DNA of 43,464 nucleotides from an uncultured Rivibacter sp. Lineage in GTDB: Bacteria > Pseudomonadota > Gammaproteobacteria > Burkholderiales > Burkholderiaceae. The stretch spans positions 1 through 43,464 of the forward strand of contig CAMLNA010000020.1 of NCBI GenBank assembly GCA_946481025.1, in the 5' to 3' direction. Below are positions 9,570-17,420 of this stretch, piece by piece. Position 1 is the first letter of the stretch. Each line of letters opens with the position of its first letter. Both the position numbers and the translations under genes were made by a program. Below the pieces are notes generated by a model. That model did no database searches. It was not told the DNA's origin and was given only the letters and a program-made list of their open reading frames with translations.

Positions 9570-10162
9570 CCGTTGTCGGTTTCGCCCAGCAGCTGAGCAT
9601 CCACCGCGTCGCACAGGCAGTGCACGACCAGCAGGTGGACTTCCTGGATGCGCGCCGTGCGATCGGCCGGCACGCAGATGTGCACGTCGGTCTCGGTGAG
9701 GCGCTCGCGCAGCTTGCCGCCGCCCTTGCCGGTGAGCGCGATCACCGTCATGTCTTTCTCGTGCGCGGCTTCCACCGCGGCCAGCACGTTGGGCGAGTTG
9801 CCGCTCGTGGTGATGGCGATCAGCACGTCGCCGGGGTTGCCCAGCGCCTGAACCTGCTTCGAGAAGATCTGGTTGAAGTCGTAGTCGTTGGCGACCGCGG
9901 TGAGGATGGAGCTGTCGGTCGTGAGGGCGATGGCCGCAAGGCCCGGACGCTCACGCTCGAAGCGGCCGACGAACTCGGCCGCGAAGTGCTGGGCATCGCC
10001 GGCGGAGCCGCCATTGCCGCAGGCGAGCACCTTGCCGCCCGCGGTGATGCAGCCCAGCAAGGCACTGGCTGCGTCGGCCACCGGCCGCGTCAGCACCTCC
10101 GCGGCCTTGTACTTGACGTCGGCACTGTCGAAGAAGTGCTGCTGTATGCGTTGTTCCAACAT
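9566..10162 (-). CDS. diaA: SIS-domain protein, DiaA type (DnaA-initiator-associating protein; GmhA-like fold)
   Basis: This is a 198-residue single SIS domain. Visible motifs are GKVLACGNGGSAGDAQHFAAEFVGRF (phosphosugar-binding loop), IALTTDSSILTAVANDYDF and GDVLIAITTSGNSPNVLAAVEAA. By sequence alone it could be phosphoheptose isomerase GmhA. Its place between yraN and dolP is that of E. coli diaA, whose product binds DnaA and promotes orderly replication initiation, so I favour DiaA. The ATG at 10162 (MLEQRIQQHFFDS) is the family start, although no clear Shine-Dalgarno precedes it. Confidence 0.85.
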   Translation of the reverse strand: MLEQRIQQHFFDSADVKYKAAEVLTRPVADAASALLGCITAGGKVLACGNGGSAGDAQHFAAEFVGRFERERPGLAAIALTTDSSILTAVANDYDFNQIFSKQVQALGNPGDVLIAITTSGNSPNVLAAVEAAHEKDMTVIALTGKGGGKLRERLTETDVHICVPADRTARIQEVHLLVVHCLCDAVDAQLLGETDNG

Positions 10163-10232
10163 GGGAGGGGATGATAAGTCAGTCGATTGGTGGGCCCTCG
10201 CCGCCGGGAGGTTCCGCGGTTTTGCAGGATTT

Positions 10233-10601
10233 TCAAAGTGCGTCGAAGGCGGCCGGCAGCCATTCGATGCGGTCGCCGTCAATGGCCACCACGTCGAATC
10301 GGCAAGGGGGCGGCGTTGCCAGCCTCTGCAGATAGTTCTGCGCGGCAAAGACGATGCGCTGGCGCTTGGCAGCCGAAATGGTTTCTGCAGCGCTGCCGTG
10401 GCCGCCGCCGGCACGCCGGCGCACTTCGACGAACACCAGCGTGCCGTCGCGGTCGCGCATGATCAGGTCCACTTCGGCCCCGCGCGAGCGGGGGCCGGCG
10501 GCCACCCGATAATTGCGCTCCACCAGCTTGAGCCCCGTGCGCTGCAGATGCGCCAGGGCCCGGCTCTCGCCCTCGTCACCGCTCGCCTTGGTCGTGACCA
10601 C
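10233..10601 (-). CDS. yraN: YraN/UPF0102 family putative endonuclease-fold protein
   Basis: This is a 122-residue protein with the family core GAEVDLIMRDRDGTLVFVEVRRRAGGGHGSAAETISAAKRQRI, a restriction-endonuclease-like fold (E...D...ExR pattern), and the C-terminal CRFDVVAIDGDRIEWLPAAF. The biochemical role is not established. No ATG fits; GTG at 10601 (VVTTKASGDEG) gives the usual family length. It would overlap the start of divergent rsmI by 8 bases, so each promoter must lie inside the other gene. It leads the yraN-diaA-dolP run. Confidence 0.88.
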   Translation of the reverse strand: MVTTKASGDEGESRALAHLQRTGLKLVERNYRVAAGPRSRGAEVDLIMRDRDGTLVFVEVRRRAGGGHGSAAETISAAKRQRIVFAAQNYLQRLATPPPCRFDVVAIDGDRIEWLPAAFDAL

Positions 10602-11511
10602 TCCTGAAGCCTCCTCCCTATTGAGCGCCGCGGCCGCAGCCGCGGGCGCGCAGCAGTATCCCAAAGGGGCGCTGTATGTCGTCGCCACGCCGATCGGCAA
10701 CCTGGCCGACATGAGCCTGCGTGCCGTCCATGCGCTGGCGCTGTGCGATGCTGTGGCCTGTGAAGACACCCGCGTGACCGCGGGGCTGCTGCGCTACCTC
10801 GGGCTCGACCACAAGCCGCTGCTGGCCGTGCACGAGCACAACGAGGCCGGTGCAGCCGCCGGGGTCCTCGAGCGCCTGCGCCGCGGTGAGCGGGTGGCCT
10901 ATGCCAGCGACGCCGGAACGCCGGCGGTGAGCGACCCCGGCGCGCGGCTGGTGGCGGCCGTGCATGCCGCGGGCCTGCGCGTGCTGCCGCTGCCCGGCGC
11001 CAGCAGCGTGGTCACCGCCCTGAGCGCCGCCGGCGACGTGGCCGGCAACGGCTTTCGCTTCATCGGCTTCCTGCCGCCCAAGGGCGGGGAGCGTGCCACC
11101 GCCCTGGCGCAGCTGGCCAACGAGCCCGGCACCGCGGTGCTGTTCGAGGCGCCGCATCGCATCGAGGCGCTGGCGCGCGCGCTGGCCGACGCCTGCCCGG
11201 CACGGCGGGTCACGGTGTGCCGTGAACTCACCAAGCAGTTTGAGAGCATCCACACGCGGGAGGCGGCCGACCTGCCCGGCTGGCTGGCCGAAGACGCCAA
11301 CCGGACACGCGGGGAGTTCGTGCTGGTGCTGCACGCGCTGCCCAATGCCGCCGAGAGCCACGACACGCTGCCGCCTGAGGCCGAGCGGCTGCTCAAGGTG
11401 CTGCTGGCCGAGCTGCCGCTCAAGCAGGCCGTGGCGCTGGCGGCCGAAGCGAGCGGCGTGGCTCGCAATGCGCTGTACCAGCGGGCGCTGCAGCTCAAGC
11501 AGGAAGACTGA
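10594..11511 (+). CDS. rsmI: 16S rRNA (cytidine1402-2'-O)-methyltransferase RsmI
   Basis: About 305 residues from GTG 10594; a shorter start at TTG 10621 is possible. The tetrapyrrole-methylase fold is clear: LYVVATPIGNLADMSLRA, CEDTRVTAGLL, YASDAGTPAVSDPGARLV, PLPGASSVVTALSAAG, GFRFIGFLPPKGGER, FEAPHRI and CRELTKQFE are family blocks. It 2'-O-methylates C1402 in the ribosomal decoding centre using SAM. The start region shares bases with divergent yraN, as in the E. coli yraL/yraN neighbourhood. It ends 45 bp before tldD on the same strand. Confidence 0.95.
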   Translation: MTTPEASSLLSAAAAAAGAQQYPKGALYVVATPIGNLADMSLRAVHALALCDAVACEDTRVTAGLLRYLGLDHKPLLAVHEHNEAGAAAGVLERLRRGERVAYASDAGTPAVSDPGARLVAAVHAAGLRVLPLPGASSVVTALSAAGDVAGNGFRFIGFLPPKGGERATALAQLANEPGTAVLFEAPHRIEALARALADACPARRVTVCRELTKQFESIHTREAADLPGWLAEDANRTRGEFVLVLHALPNAAESHDTLPPEAERLLKVLLAELPLKQAVALAAEASGVARNALYQRALQLKQED

Positions 11512-11556
11512 GCGCCGCTGTGGCATGGCGTGCCCCGGATGCCTAGAATGGCCCGC

Positions 11557-13020
11557 ATGATTTCGCGCGAACCCACCCTCGAGCGACTGGCCACCGCCAG
11601 GTCGCTGCTGCTTGAACCCTTCGGCCTCGACGAGACCAAGCTGGCGCAGGCGCTGGCGGTGATCGGCGAACATCGCATCGACGACGCGGACCTGTACTTC
11701 CAGTACACCCGCAGCGAAGGCTGGAGCCTGGAAGAAGGCATCGTCAAGAGCGGCAGCTTCGGCATCGACCAGGGCGTGGGCGTGCGTGCGGTGGCCGGCG
11801 AGAAGACGGCCTTCGCCTACAGCGACGACATCTCCGAAGCCTCGCTGCTCGATGCGGCCCGCACGGTGCGCAGCATCGCTGCCGCCGGCGCGAGCAGGCG
11901 GGTGAAGGTGGGCGGCGCGCCCACGGTCGCAGGCAGCCGCGTGCTGTACGCCCCCATGGACCCGATCGCCACGCTCGACAGCACCCAGAAGGTCGCGCTG
12001 CTCGAAAGGGTGGAGCGGCTCGCGCGCAAGCGCGACCCGCGCATCGTGCAGGTGATGGCGGGCCTGGCCAGCGAATACGACGTGGTGATGGTGGCGCGCG
12101 CCGACGGCACGCTGGCTGCCGACGTGCGGCCGCTGGTGCGCCTGAGCGTCACCGTGATCGCCGAGCAGAACGGCCGCCGCGAAGTGGGTTCGGGCGGCGG
12201 CGGCGGCCGATTCGGCCTGGGCTACTTCCACGACGACGTGATCGTGGGCTATGTGGAGCAGGCGGTGAACGCGGCGCTCACCAACCTCGAGAGCCGTCCG
12301 GCCCCGGCCGGCGAGATGGACGTGGTGCTGGGCCCCGGCTGGCCGGGCATCCTGCTGCACGAGGCCATCGGCCACGGGCTCGAAGGCGACTTCAACCGCA
12401 AGGGCTCGAGCGCGTTCTCGGGCCGCATCGGCCAGCGTGTGGCGGCCAAGGGCGTGACCGTGCTCGACGACGGCACCATCCCCGATCGGCGCGGTTCGCT
12501 CAACGTCGACGACGAAGGCAATGCCTCGCAGCGCAACGTGCTGATCGAGGACGGCATCCTGCGCGGCTACATCCAGGACGCCATGAACGCCCGGCTCATG
12601 AAGGTCAAGCCCACCGGCAACGGCCGCCGCGAAAGCTATGCGCACGTGCCGATGCCGCGCATGACCAACACCTACATGCTGGGCGGTGACAAGTCGCGCG
12701 ACGAGATCGTCGCCAGCCTCAAGCGCGGGCTGTATGCCACCAACTTCGGCGGCGGGCAGGTCGACATCACCAGCGGCAAGTTCGTGTTCTCGGCCAGCGA
12801 GGCGTTCTGGGTCGAGAACGGCAAGGTCCAGTACCCGGTCAAGGGCGCCACCATCATCGGCAATGGGCCCGACGCGCTGACGCGGGTGAAGATGATCGGC
12901 AACGACATGCAGCTCGACACCGGCGTGGGCACCTGCGGCAAGGAGGGCCAGAGCGTGCCGGTGGGGGTGGGCCAGCCCACGCTGCGCATCGACGGGCTCA
13001 CCGTCGGCGGCACCGCTTGA
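11557..13020 (+). CDS. tldD: TldD metalloprotease subunit
   Basis: This is a 487-residue protein, the family length (about 480). The metal site is HEAIGHGLEGDF (HExxxH), followed by the conserved FNRKGSSAFSGRIGQRVA and the C-terminal VEKGKVxYPVKGATIIGNG-like block (here VENGKVQYPVKGATIIGNG) and CGKEGQ. TldD works with TldE in the cytosol to digest unfolded peptides and mature peptide products such as microcin B17 and CcdA. No tldE is in the window. I chose ATG 11557 (MISREPTLERL); in-frame ATGs lie 3 and 9 codons upstream. Confidence 0.95.
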   Translation: MISREPTLERLATARSLLLEPFGLDETKLAQALAVIGEHRIDDADLYFQYTRSEGWSLEEGIVKSGSFGIDQGVGVRAVAGEKTAFAYSDDISEASLLDAARTVRSIAAAGASRRVKVGGAPTVAGSRVLYAPMDPIATLDSTQKVALLERVERLARKRDPRIVQVMAGLASEYDVVMVARADGTLAADVRPLVRLSVTVIAEQNGRREVGSGGGGGRFGLGYFHDDVIVGYVEQAVNAALTNLESRPAPAGEMDVVLGPGWPGILLHEAIGHGLEGDFNRKGSSAFSGRIGQRVAAKGVTVLDDGTIPDRRGSLNVDDEGNASQRNVLIEDGILRGYIQDAMNARLMKVKPTGNGRRESYAHVPMPRMTNTYMLGGDKSRDEIVASLKRGLYATNFGGGQVDITSGKFVFSASEAFWVENGKVQYPVKGATIIGNGPDALTRVKMIGNDMQLDTGVGTCGKEGQSVPVGVGQPTLRIDGLTVGGTA

Positions 13021-13045
13021 CGCGCCTCAAACCGGCAAAAACTGC

Positions 13046-13076
13046 TTGACGCGGTGCACAAGCGCCGTGCTACATT
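13046..13076 (+). promoter_or_regulatory. Candidate sigma-70 promoter of the aroG leader
   Basis: TTGACG at 13046-13051 is one base from the -35 consensus. Possible -10 elements are TACATT at 13071-13076 (19-bp spacer) or GCTACA at 13069-13074 (17-bp spacer). Transcription would start around 13081-13085, at or next to the leader-peptide ATG (13084). No Shine-Dalgarno precedes that ATG, so the leader message may be leaderless. Assignment is by eye only. Confidence 0.5.
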
Positions 13077-13083
13077 CGCGCCC

Positions 13084-13161
13084 ATGCTTCGCGCTTCCAG
13101 CTTTTACTTTGCGTACTTTTGGTTCTCGCACCGCCCCGGCGGAGGAGAGGCAAGCGCCTAA
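13084..13161 (+). CDS. aroG attenuator leader peptide (25 aa, Phe/Tyr/Trp-rich)
   Basis: ATG at 13084 opens a 25-codon frame ending in TAA at 13159-13161. Codons 7-14 (13102-13125) read FYFAYFWF: four Phe, two Tyr and one Trp in eight codons. This is the hallmark of a leader peptide whose translation senses aromatic aminoacyl-tRNAs. The downstream gene is DAHP synthase, the first enzyme of aromatic amino-acid synthesis, and an antiterminator/terminator pair lies between. The peptide itself needs no function. No SD is visible, consistent with a leaderless message starting at the ATG. Confidence 0.85.
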   Translation: MLRASSFYFAYFWFSHRPGGGEASA

Positions 13162-13222
13162 GCAAAGCAAGTAGCGCAAACCGAACCTCAAAAACCGCCG
13201 GGTCCCCCCGGCGGTTTTTTTT
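13134..13222 (+). terminator. aroG transcription attenuator (antiterminator segment and intrinsic terminator)
   Basis: The terminator is a perfect 8-bp stem, CCGCCGGG (13195-13202) with CCCGGCGG (13207-13214), a 4-base loop, preceded by an A run and followed by eight T (13215-13222). The sequence CCCCGGCGG occurs again at 13134-13142, inside the leader ORF just after the aromatic codons, and can pair with 13195-13202 instead, forming an antiterminator. A ribosome stalled at the aromatic codons would leave 13134-13142 free (read-through), while one reaching the stop at 13159 would cover it (termination). The same segment can also fold on itself (CCGC...GCGG, 13131-13142). Confidence 0.85.
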
Positions 13223-13278
13223 CGCCCCTGCGCTGCCCCACACAACACCAAGCCCACCACACGAAGGAGCCCGCCGTC

Positions 13279-14397
13279 ATGAATGCCAAGTCCGCCACTG
13301 CCACCGAGGGTTGGTATGCGCACGGAGAGAAAACCTCGCAGACCGACGACGAAAGGATCAAGGACGTGACGCCGCTGCCGCCGCCGGAGCACCTGATCCG
13401 CTTCTTCCCGATTCGCGGCACGCCGGTGGAAACACTGGTGGCCGAGACCCGCCACAACATCCGCCGCATCATGCAGGGCAAGGACGACCGGCTGCTGGTG
13501 ATCATCGGCCCGTGCTCGATCCATGACCCCTCGGCCGCGCTCGAGTACGCGCAGCGCCTGAAGACCCAGCGCGAGAAGTACGCCGACACGCTGGAGATCG
13601 TGATGCGGGTGTACTTCGAGAAGCCGCGCACCACGGTGGGCTGGAAGGGCCTCATCAACGACCCTTACCTGGACGAGAGCTTCCGCATCGACGAAGGCCT
13701 GCGCATCGCGCGCCAGCTGCTGCTGGAGATCAACCGCCAGGGCATGCCGGCCGGCAGCGAGTTCCTCGACGTGATCTCGCCGCAATACATCGGCGACCTC
13801 ATCTCGTGGGGTGCCATCGGTGCGCGCACCACCGAAAGCCAGGTGCACCGCGAGCTGGCCTCGGGCATCTCGGCGCCGATCGGCTTCAAGAACGGCACCG
13901 ACGGCAACATCAAGATCGCCACCGACGCGATCCAGGCCGCGGCCCGCGCGCACCACTTCCTGTCGGTGCACAAGAACGGCCAGGTCGCCATCGTCGAGAC
14001 CAAGGGCAACAAGGACTGCCACGTGATCCTGCGCGGCGGCAAGATGCCCAACTACAGCGCCGAGCACGTGGCCGCAGCCTGTGCCGACCTCGAAGCCGCC
14101 AAGCTGCCGTGCAACCTGATGGTGGACTGCAGCCATGCCAACAGCTCCAAGCAGCACGAGCGCCAGATCGACGTGGCCAAGGACATCGCCGGGCAAGTCG
14201 CCTCGGGCAGCCGCAGCATCTTCGGTGTGATGGTCGAAAGCCACCTGAAGGGCGGCGCGCAGAAGTTCACCCCGGGCAAGGACGATGCGTCGCAGCTCGA
14301 ATACGGCAAGAGCATCACCGACGCCTGCATCGCCTGGGACGACTCGCTGCAGGTACTCGACGTGCTCAGCCAGGCGGTCAAGCAGCGCCGCCGCTGA
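13279..14397 (+). CDS. aroG: 3-deoxy-7-phosphoheptulonate (DAHP) synthase, class I alpha
   Basis: This is a 372-residue protein with family blocks LLVIIGPCSIHDPSAALEYA, MRVYFEKPRTTVGWKGLINDP, QYIGDLISWGAIGARTTESQ, SAPIGFKNGTDG, LRGGKMPNYSAEH, MVDCSHANSSKQH and GVMVESHLKGGAQ. It condenses phosphoenolpyruvate with erythrose 4-phosphate, the first committed step of the shikimate pathway, in the cytosol. Binding residues and the metal ligands (Cys in GPCS, His in DCSH, Glu in MVES) are present. The upstream leader/attenuator shows that expression responds to charging of Phe/Tyr/Trp tRNAs. The ATG at 13279 has an SD (GAAGGAG). Confidence 0.97.
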   Translation: MNAKSATATEGWYAHGEKTSQTDDERIKDVTPLPPPEHLIRFFPIRGTPVETLVAETRHNIRRIMQGKDDRLLVIIGPCSIHDPSAALEYAQRLKTQREKYADTLEIVMRVYFEKPRTTVGWKGLINDPYLDESFRIDEGLRIARQLLLEINRQGMPAGSEFLDVISPQYIGDLISWGAIGARTTESQVHRELASGISAPIGFKNGTDGNIKIATDAIQAAARAHHFLSVHKNGQVAIVETKGNKDCHVILRGGKMPNYSAEHVAAACADLEAAKLPCNLMVDCSHANSSKQHERQIDVAKDIAGQVASGSRSIFGVMVESHLKGGAQKFTPGKDDASQLEYGKSITDACIAWDDSLQVLDVLSQAVKQRRR

Positions 14398-14430
14398 CGC
14401 ACACTACGGGCTCTCGACCAGGAGATCGGC

Positions 14431-14742
14431 ATGCGCAGCACCGTGGTGGTTCATTTCGGCCCATCCGACGACGTGACGCTGTACCTCGACGGTCCCGCCA
14501 TGGCGGCCGACGAAGCCCGGGCCTGGCTCGACGAGCAGTTCGTGCACGAGGACTGCGAACCGCTGCGCGCGAGCGGCAAGGTGCTCATCGCCGACAAGGT
14601 TCTGGCCCTGGCGCAGACCGTGGGCCGCAGCCGCTTCGACGGCGATGCGGCCTGGGCACAGGCCTTTGCGCGCGCCGCCAGCGCCGCGCTGGCCAAGCCC
14701 GCGGTGCGGGTGGACCTCGTGGCGCTGGCGTTGACCTTCTGA
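14431..14742 (+). CDS. Small conserved-looking hypothetical protein
   Basis: This is a 103-residue acidic protein with no signal peptide or membrane segment. It begins MRSTVVVHFGPSDDVTLYLDGPAM and ends VRVDLVALALTF. The alternation of strands and helices suggests a small alpha/beta fold. A fair SD (AGGAGATCGGC before ATG) and in-frame codon use like its neighbours support a real gene. It follows aroG by 33 bp on the same strand and may be co-transcribed. I do not recognise the family. Confidence 0.65.
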   Translation: MRSTVVVHFGPSDDVTLYLDGPAMAADEARAWLDEQFVHEDCEPLRASGKVLIADKVLALAQTVGRSRFDGDAAWAQAFARAASAALAKPAVRVDLVALALTF

Positions 14743-14875
14743 GGGTGAGCGGCTGCAAAGCCCGGTAAGTCAACTCGGGCGGCCTGTAACCCAGGCAACC
14801 TGCGGCAAAAGCGCTGGTCCGCCCTCCCCGGGGCGGTTGCAATGGCGCCTCTTGCAACTCCTCCGGAGAACATCC

Positions 14876-15187
14876 ATGACTCGCTCCAACGTGCTCGTCA
14901 ACGCCCGCCGCGTGCTGTTGGTCAGCGCCGCGAGCTTTGCACTCGTGGCGCAAGCTCAGACCTCGCAGCCCACGACCACGTCACCGGCCGAGCAGAAGCC
15001 GGCGTCCAAGCAGGCCTCGCCCGCGCAGGCGGCCTTCCAGCGCGCCGACAGCAACAAGGACGGACGGCTCACCCAGGAAGAGGCGGCCCGCATGCCCGCC
15101 ATCGCCGCGAAGTTCGGCGAACTCGACGGCGACAAGGACGGCAACCTGTCGGTGAGCGAATTCGCCATCGGCTACGGCGACAAGTAA
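14876..15187 (+). CDS. Exported EF-hand calcium-binding protein
   Basis: This is a 103-residue protein. The first ~28 residues are a signal peptide (VLVNARRVLLVSAASFALVAQAQ). A Thr/Pro/Ala-rich linker leads to two EF-hand loops, DSNKDGRLTQEE and DGDKDGNLSVSE, both with the Asp/Asn/Asp...Glu ligand pattern. It probably binds Ca2+ in the periplasm; the partner is unknown. SD GGAG lies 8 bases before the ATG. A GC hairpin (CCGCCC/GGGCGG, 14819-14836) lies before it and a strong terminator after it, so it is likely monocistronic. Confidence 0.85.
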   Translation: MTRSNVLVNARRVLLVSAASFALVAQAQTSQPTTTSPAEQKPASKQASPAQAAFQRADSNKDGRLTQEEAARMPAIAAKFGELDGDKDGNLSVSEFAIGYGDK

Positions 15188-15211
15188 GCCGGCGCCCCCT
15201 CATGCGCCGAA

Positions 15212-15242
15212 GGCCCGGGACGGGCGTCCCCGGGCCTTTTTT
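15212..15242 (+). terminator. Intrinsic terminator after the EF-hand gene
   Basis: A perfect 8-bp stem GGCCCGGG (15212-15219) with CCCGGGCC (15229-15236), a 9-base loop and six T (15237-15242), lies 24 bp after the stop of the EF-hand gene. The convergent adenosyltransferase gene ends at 15253. Confidence 0.9.
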
Positions 15243-15252
15243 GCTTTGTGCC

Positions 15253-15828
15253 TCAGGCGCCGTCGCGCGCCAGCCGCTCGCTGTGCCAGTACACGTCGTC
15301 GCCGCCCAGCCCGTCGAGATTGGCACGGTTGAGCACGCGGGCCAGCACGAACAGCAGGTCCGACAGGCGATTGAGGTACTGGCGCGGCTCCGCGCGCACC
15401 GCCTCGCCCGCGGCCAGCGCCACCACCGCGCGTTCGGCCCGGCGCGCCACGGTGCGGCCCACGTGCGCGATGGCGGCGCTGCGCGTGCCTGCCGGCAGGA
15501 TGAACTCCTTCAGCCTCGGCAGCGAGCCGTTGTAGTGCGCCAGCGCCGCGTCCAGCCGGGCCACCGCATCGGCCTTGAGGAGCTCGTAGCCGGGAATGGA
15601 CAGCTCGCCGCCCAGGTTGAACAGCTCATGCTGGATCGTGACCAGCAGTTCGCGCACGTCCGGCGGCAGCGGTTCGGCGAGCAGCACGCCAATGTGCGAG
15701 TTGAGCTCGTCGACGTCGCCCATGGCCTGGACGCGCAGGTGATCCTTCGACACGCGGGTGCCGTCGCCCAGGCCGGTGGTGCCGTCGTCGCCGGTGCGTG
15801 TGGCGATCTGAGAAAGTCTGTTGGACAT
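15253..15828 (-). CDS. PduO-type ATP:cob(I)alamin adenosyltransferase
   Basis: This is a 191-residue protein, the family size. N-terminal TRTGDDGTTGLGDGTRVSKD is the ATP-binding block; then VQAMGDVDELNSHIG, and C-terminal RAERAVVALAAGEAVRAEPRQYLNRLSDLLFVLAR holds the conserved RxxxR...NRLSD corrinoid/ATP contacts. It transfers the 5'-deoxyadenosyl group from ATP to cobalamin, making adenosylcobalamin for mutases and other B12 enzymes. ATG 15828 gives the normal N-terminus (MSNRLSQIATRTGDDG). It is divergent from the FAD oxidoreductase gene. Confidence 0.95.
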   Translation of the reverse strand: MSNRLSQIATRTGDDGTTGLGDGTRVSKDHLRVQAMGDVDELNSHIGVLLAEPLPPDVRELLVTIQHELFNLGGELSIPGYELLKADAVARLDAALAHYNGSLPRLKEFILPAGTRSAAIAHVGRTVARRAERAVVALAAGEAVRAEPRQYLNRLSDLLFVLARVLNRANLDGLGGDDVYWHSERLARDGA

Positions 15829-15903
15829 GTCAAGGTTTCCGTGAGGCCGAGTGCCTAGAATTCTTGCACTGCCTTCGCAATGCCTCACCGCAGGAGCCGT
15901 TTC

Positions 15904-17319
15904 ATGAATGCGATCACCGAACTGCCCTTCCGCGTCGAGCCCCGCCCGGTGCCCGCGGTCATGCTGGCTGCATTGAAGGAGCGCTTCGCCGAGCGCTGCT
16001 CGACGGCGCAGGCGGTGCGCGAGCAGCACGGCCGCGACGAGTCGCCCTTCGACGTGCCGCCGCCCGAGGCGGTGGTGTACTGCGAGAGCAACGACGACGT
16101 GGCCTTCGTGGTGAGCCTGGCGCACGAGCATGCGGTGCCGGTCATTCCGTTCGGCGCCGGCTCGTCGCTCGAAGGCCACCTGCTCGCGGTGCAAGGCGGC
16201 GTGAGCATCGACCTCAGCCGCATGAACCGCGTGCTGAGGGTGAACGCCGAAGACCTCACCGTCACCGTGCAGGCCGGCGTGACGCGCAAGCAGCTCAACG
16301 ACGAACTCAAGCATGAAGGCTTGTTCTTCCCCATCGACCCGGGCGCCGATGCGTCGATCGGCGGCATGAGCGCCACGCGCGCCAGCGGCACGAACGCCGT
16401 GCGCTACGGCACGATGCGCGAGAACGTGCTGGGGCTCACCGTGGTCACGGCGGGCGGCGACGTCGTGCGTACCGGCACGCGCGCCCGCAAGTCGAGCGCC
16501 GGCTACGACCTCACGCGGCTGTTCGTCGGCAGCGAAGGCACCCTGGGCGTGATGACCGAGATCACGCTGCGGCTGTATCCGCTGCCGGAAGCCGTGTCGG
16601 CCGCGGTGTGCTCGTTCCCGGATGTGGAAGCAGCCGTGCGCACCACCATCCAGATCATCCAGCTGGGCGTCCCCATCGCCCGCTGCGAACTGCTCGACGC
16701 GAATGCGGTGCGTGCGGTCAACAAGCACGACAAGCTGGCGCTGCGCGAGGCGCCGATGCTGCTGATGGAATTCCACGGCAGCGAGGCCGGTGTGAAGGAA
16801 CAGGCCGAGCTGGTGCAGGAGATCGCGGCCGAATTCGGCGGCCAGCAGTTCGAGTGGGCCACCACGCCGGAAGAACGCACGCGCCTATGGACCGCCCGGC
16901 ACCACGCCTACCTGTCGGCCCTGCAGATGCGCCCTGGCTGCCGCTGCATCACCACCGACACCTGCGTGCCGATCTCGCGGCTGGCCGAATGCGTGAGCGC
17001 GACCGTCGCGGACGCCGATGCGGCGGGCCTGCCCTACTTCATCGTCGGCCATGTGGGCGACGGCAACTTCCACGTGGGCTACCTGATCGACCCCCACCAG
17101 CCGGCCGAACACGAGCTGGCCGAGAAGCTGAACCGCGAGCTGGTGGCGCGTGCGCTGGCATTGGAAGGCACCTGCACCGGGGAGCACGGCATCGGGCTGC
17201 ACAAGATGGGCTTCCTGCTCGACGAGGCCGGTGCCGGCACTGTGGCGCTGATGCGCAGCGTGAAGCAGGCGCTGGACCCGAAGAACATCATGAATCCCGG
17301 AAAGATCTTCACGCTCTGA
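15904..17319 (+). CDS. FAD-linked 2-hydroxyacid dehydrogenase (D-lactate dehydrogenase (cytochrome)/GlcD family)
   Basis: This is a 471-residue protein. The FAD-binding PCMH domain shows VIPFGAGSSLEGHLLAVQGGVSIDLSRMN, IDPGADASIGGMSATRASGTNAVRYGTMRENVLGLTVV and FVGSEGTLGVMTEITLRLYP. The C-terminal cap domain has FIVGHVGDGNFHVGYLID (metal/substrate His residues) and CTGEHGIGLHKM, ending NPGKIF. Family members oxidise D-lactate, glycolate or D-2-hydroxyglutarate, passing electrons to the respiratory chain; no FeS partner subunit is adjacent, favouring the single-chain D-lactate type. Start ATG 15904 (MNAITELPF) has GGAG upstream. Confidence 0.92.
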   Translation: MNAITELPFRVEPRPVPAVMLAALKERFAERCSTAQAVREQHGRDESPFDVPPPEAVVYCESNDDVAFVVSLAHEHAVPVIPFGAGSSLEGHLLAVQGGVSIDLSRMNRVLRVNAEDLTVTVQAGVTRKQLNDELKHEGLFFPIDPGADASIGGMSATRASGTNAVRYGTMRENVLGLTVVTAGGDVVRTGTRARKSSAGYDLTRLFVGSEGTLGVMTEITLRLYPLPEAVSAAVCSFPDVEAAVRTTIQIIQLGVPIARCELLDANAVRAVNKHDKLALREAPMLLMEFHGSEAGVKEQAELVQEIAAEFGGQQFEWATTPEERTRLWTARHHAYLSALQMRPGCRCITTDTCVPISRLAECVSATVADADAAGLPYFIVGHVGDGNFHVGYLIDPHQPAEHELAEKLNRELVARALALEGTCTGEHGIGLHKMGFLLDEAGAGTVALMRSVKQALDPKNIMNPGKIFTL

Positions 17320-17420
17320 CCCTCCGCTCTGTGACCGGAGGTAAAGCCGCGCCACCGGCGGTCGGGCCGATACTACCCTTCACGTTTTTGGCACCGCCGC
17401 GCACGGCCTCCCTCGCCGAC

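Noticed and set aside
9566..10162. Calling this SIS gene gmhA (phosphoheptose isomerase)
   Set aside because: The fold fits, but its position between yraN and dolP is that of diaA and no other heptose genes are near.
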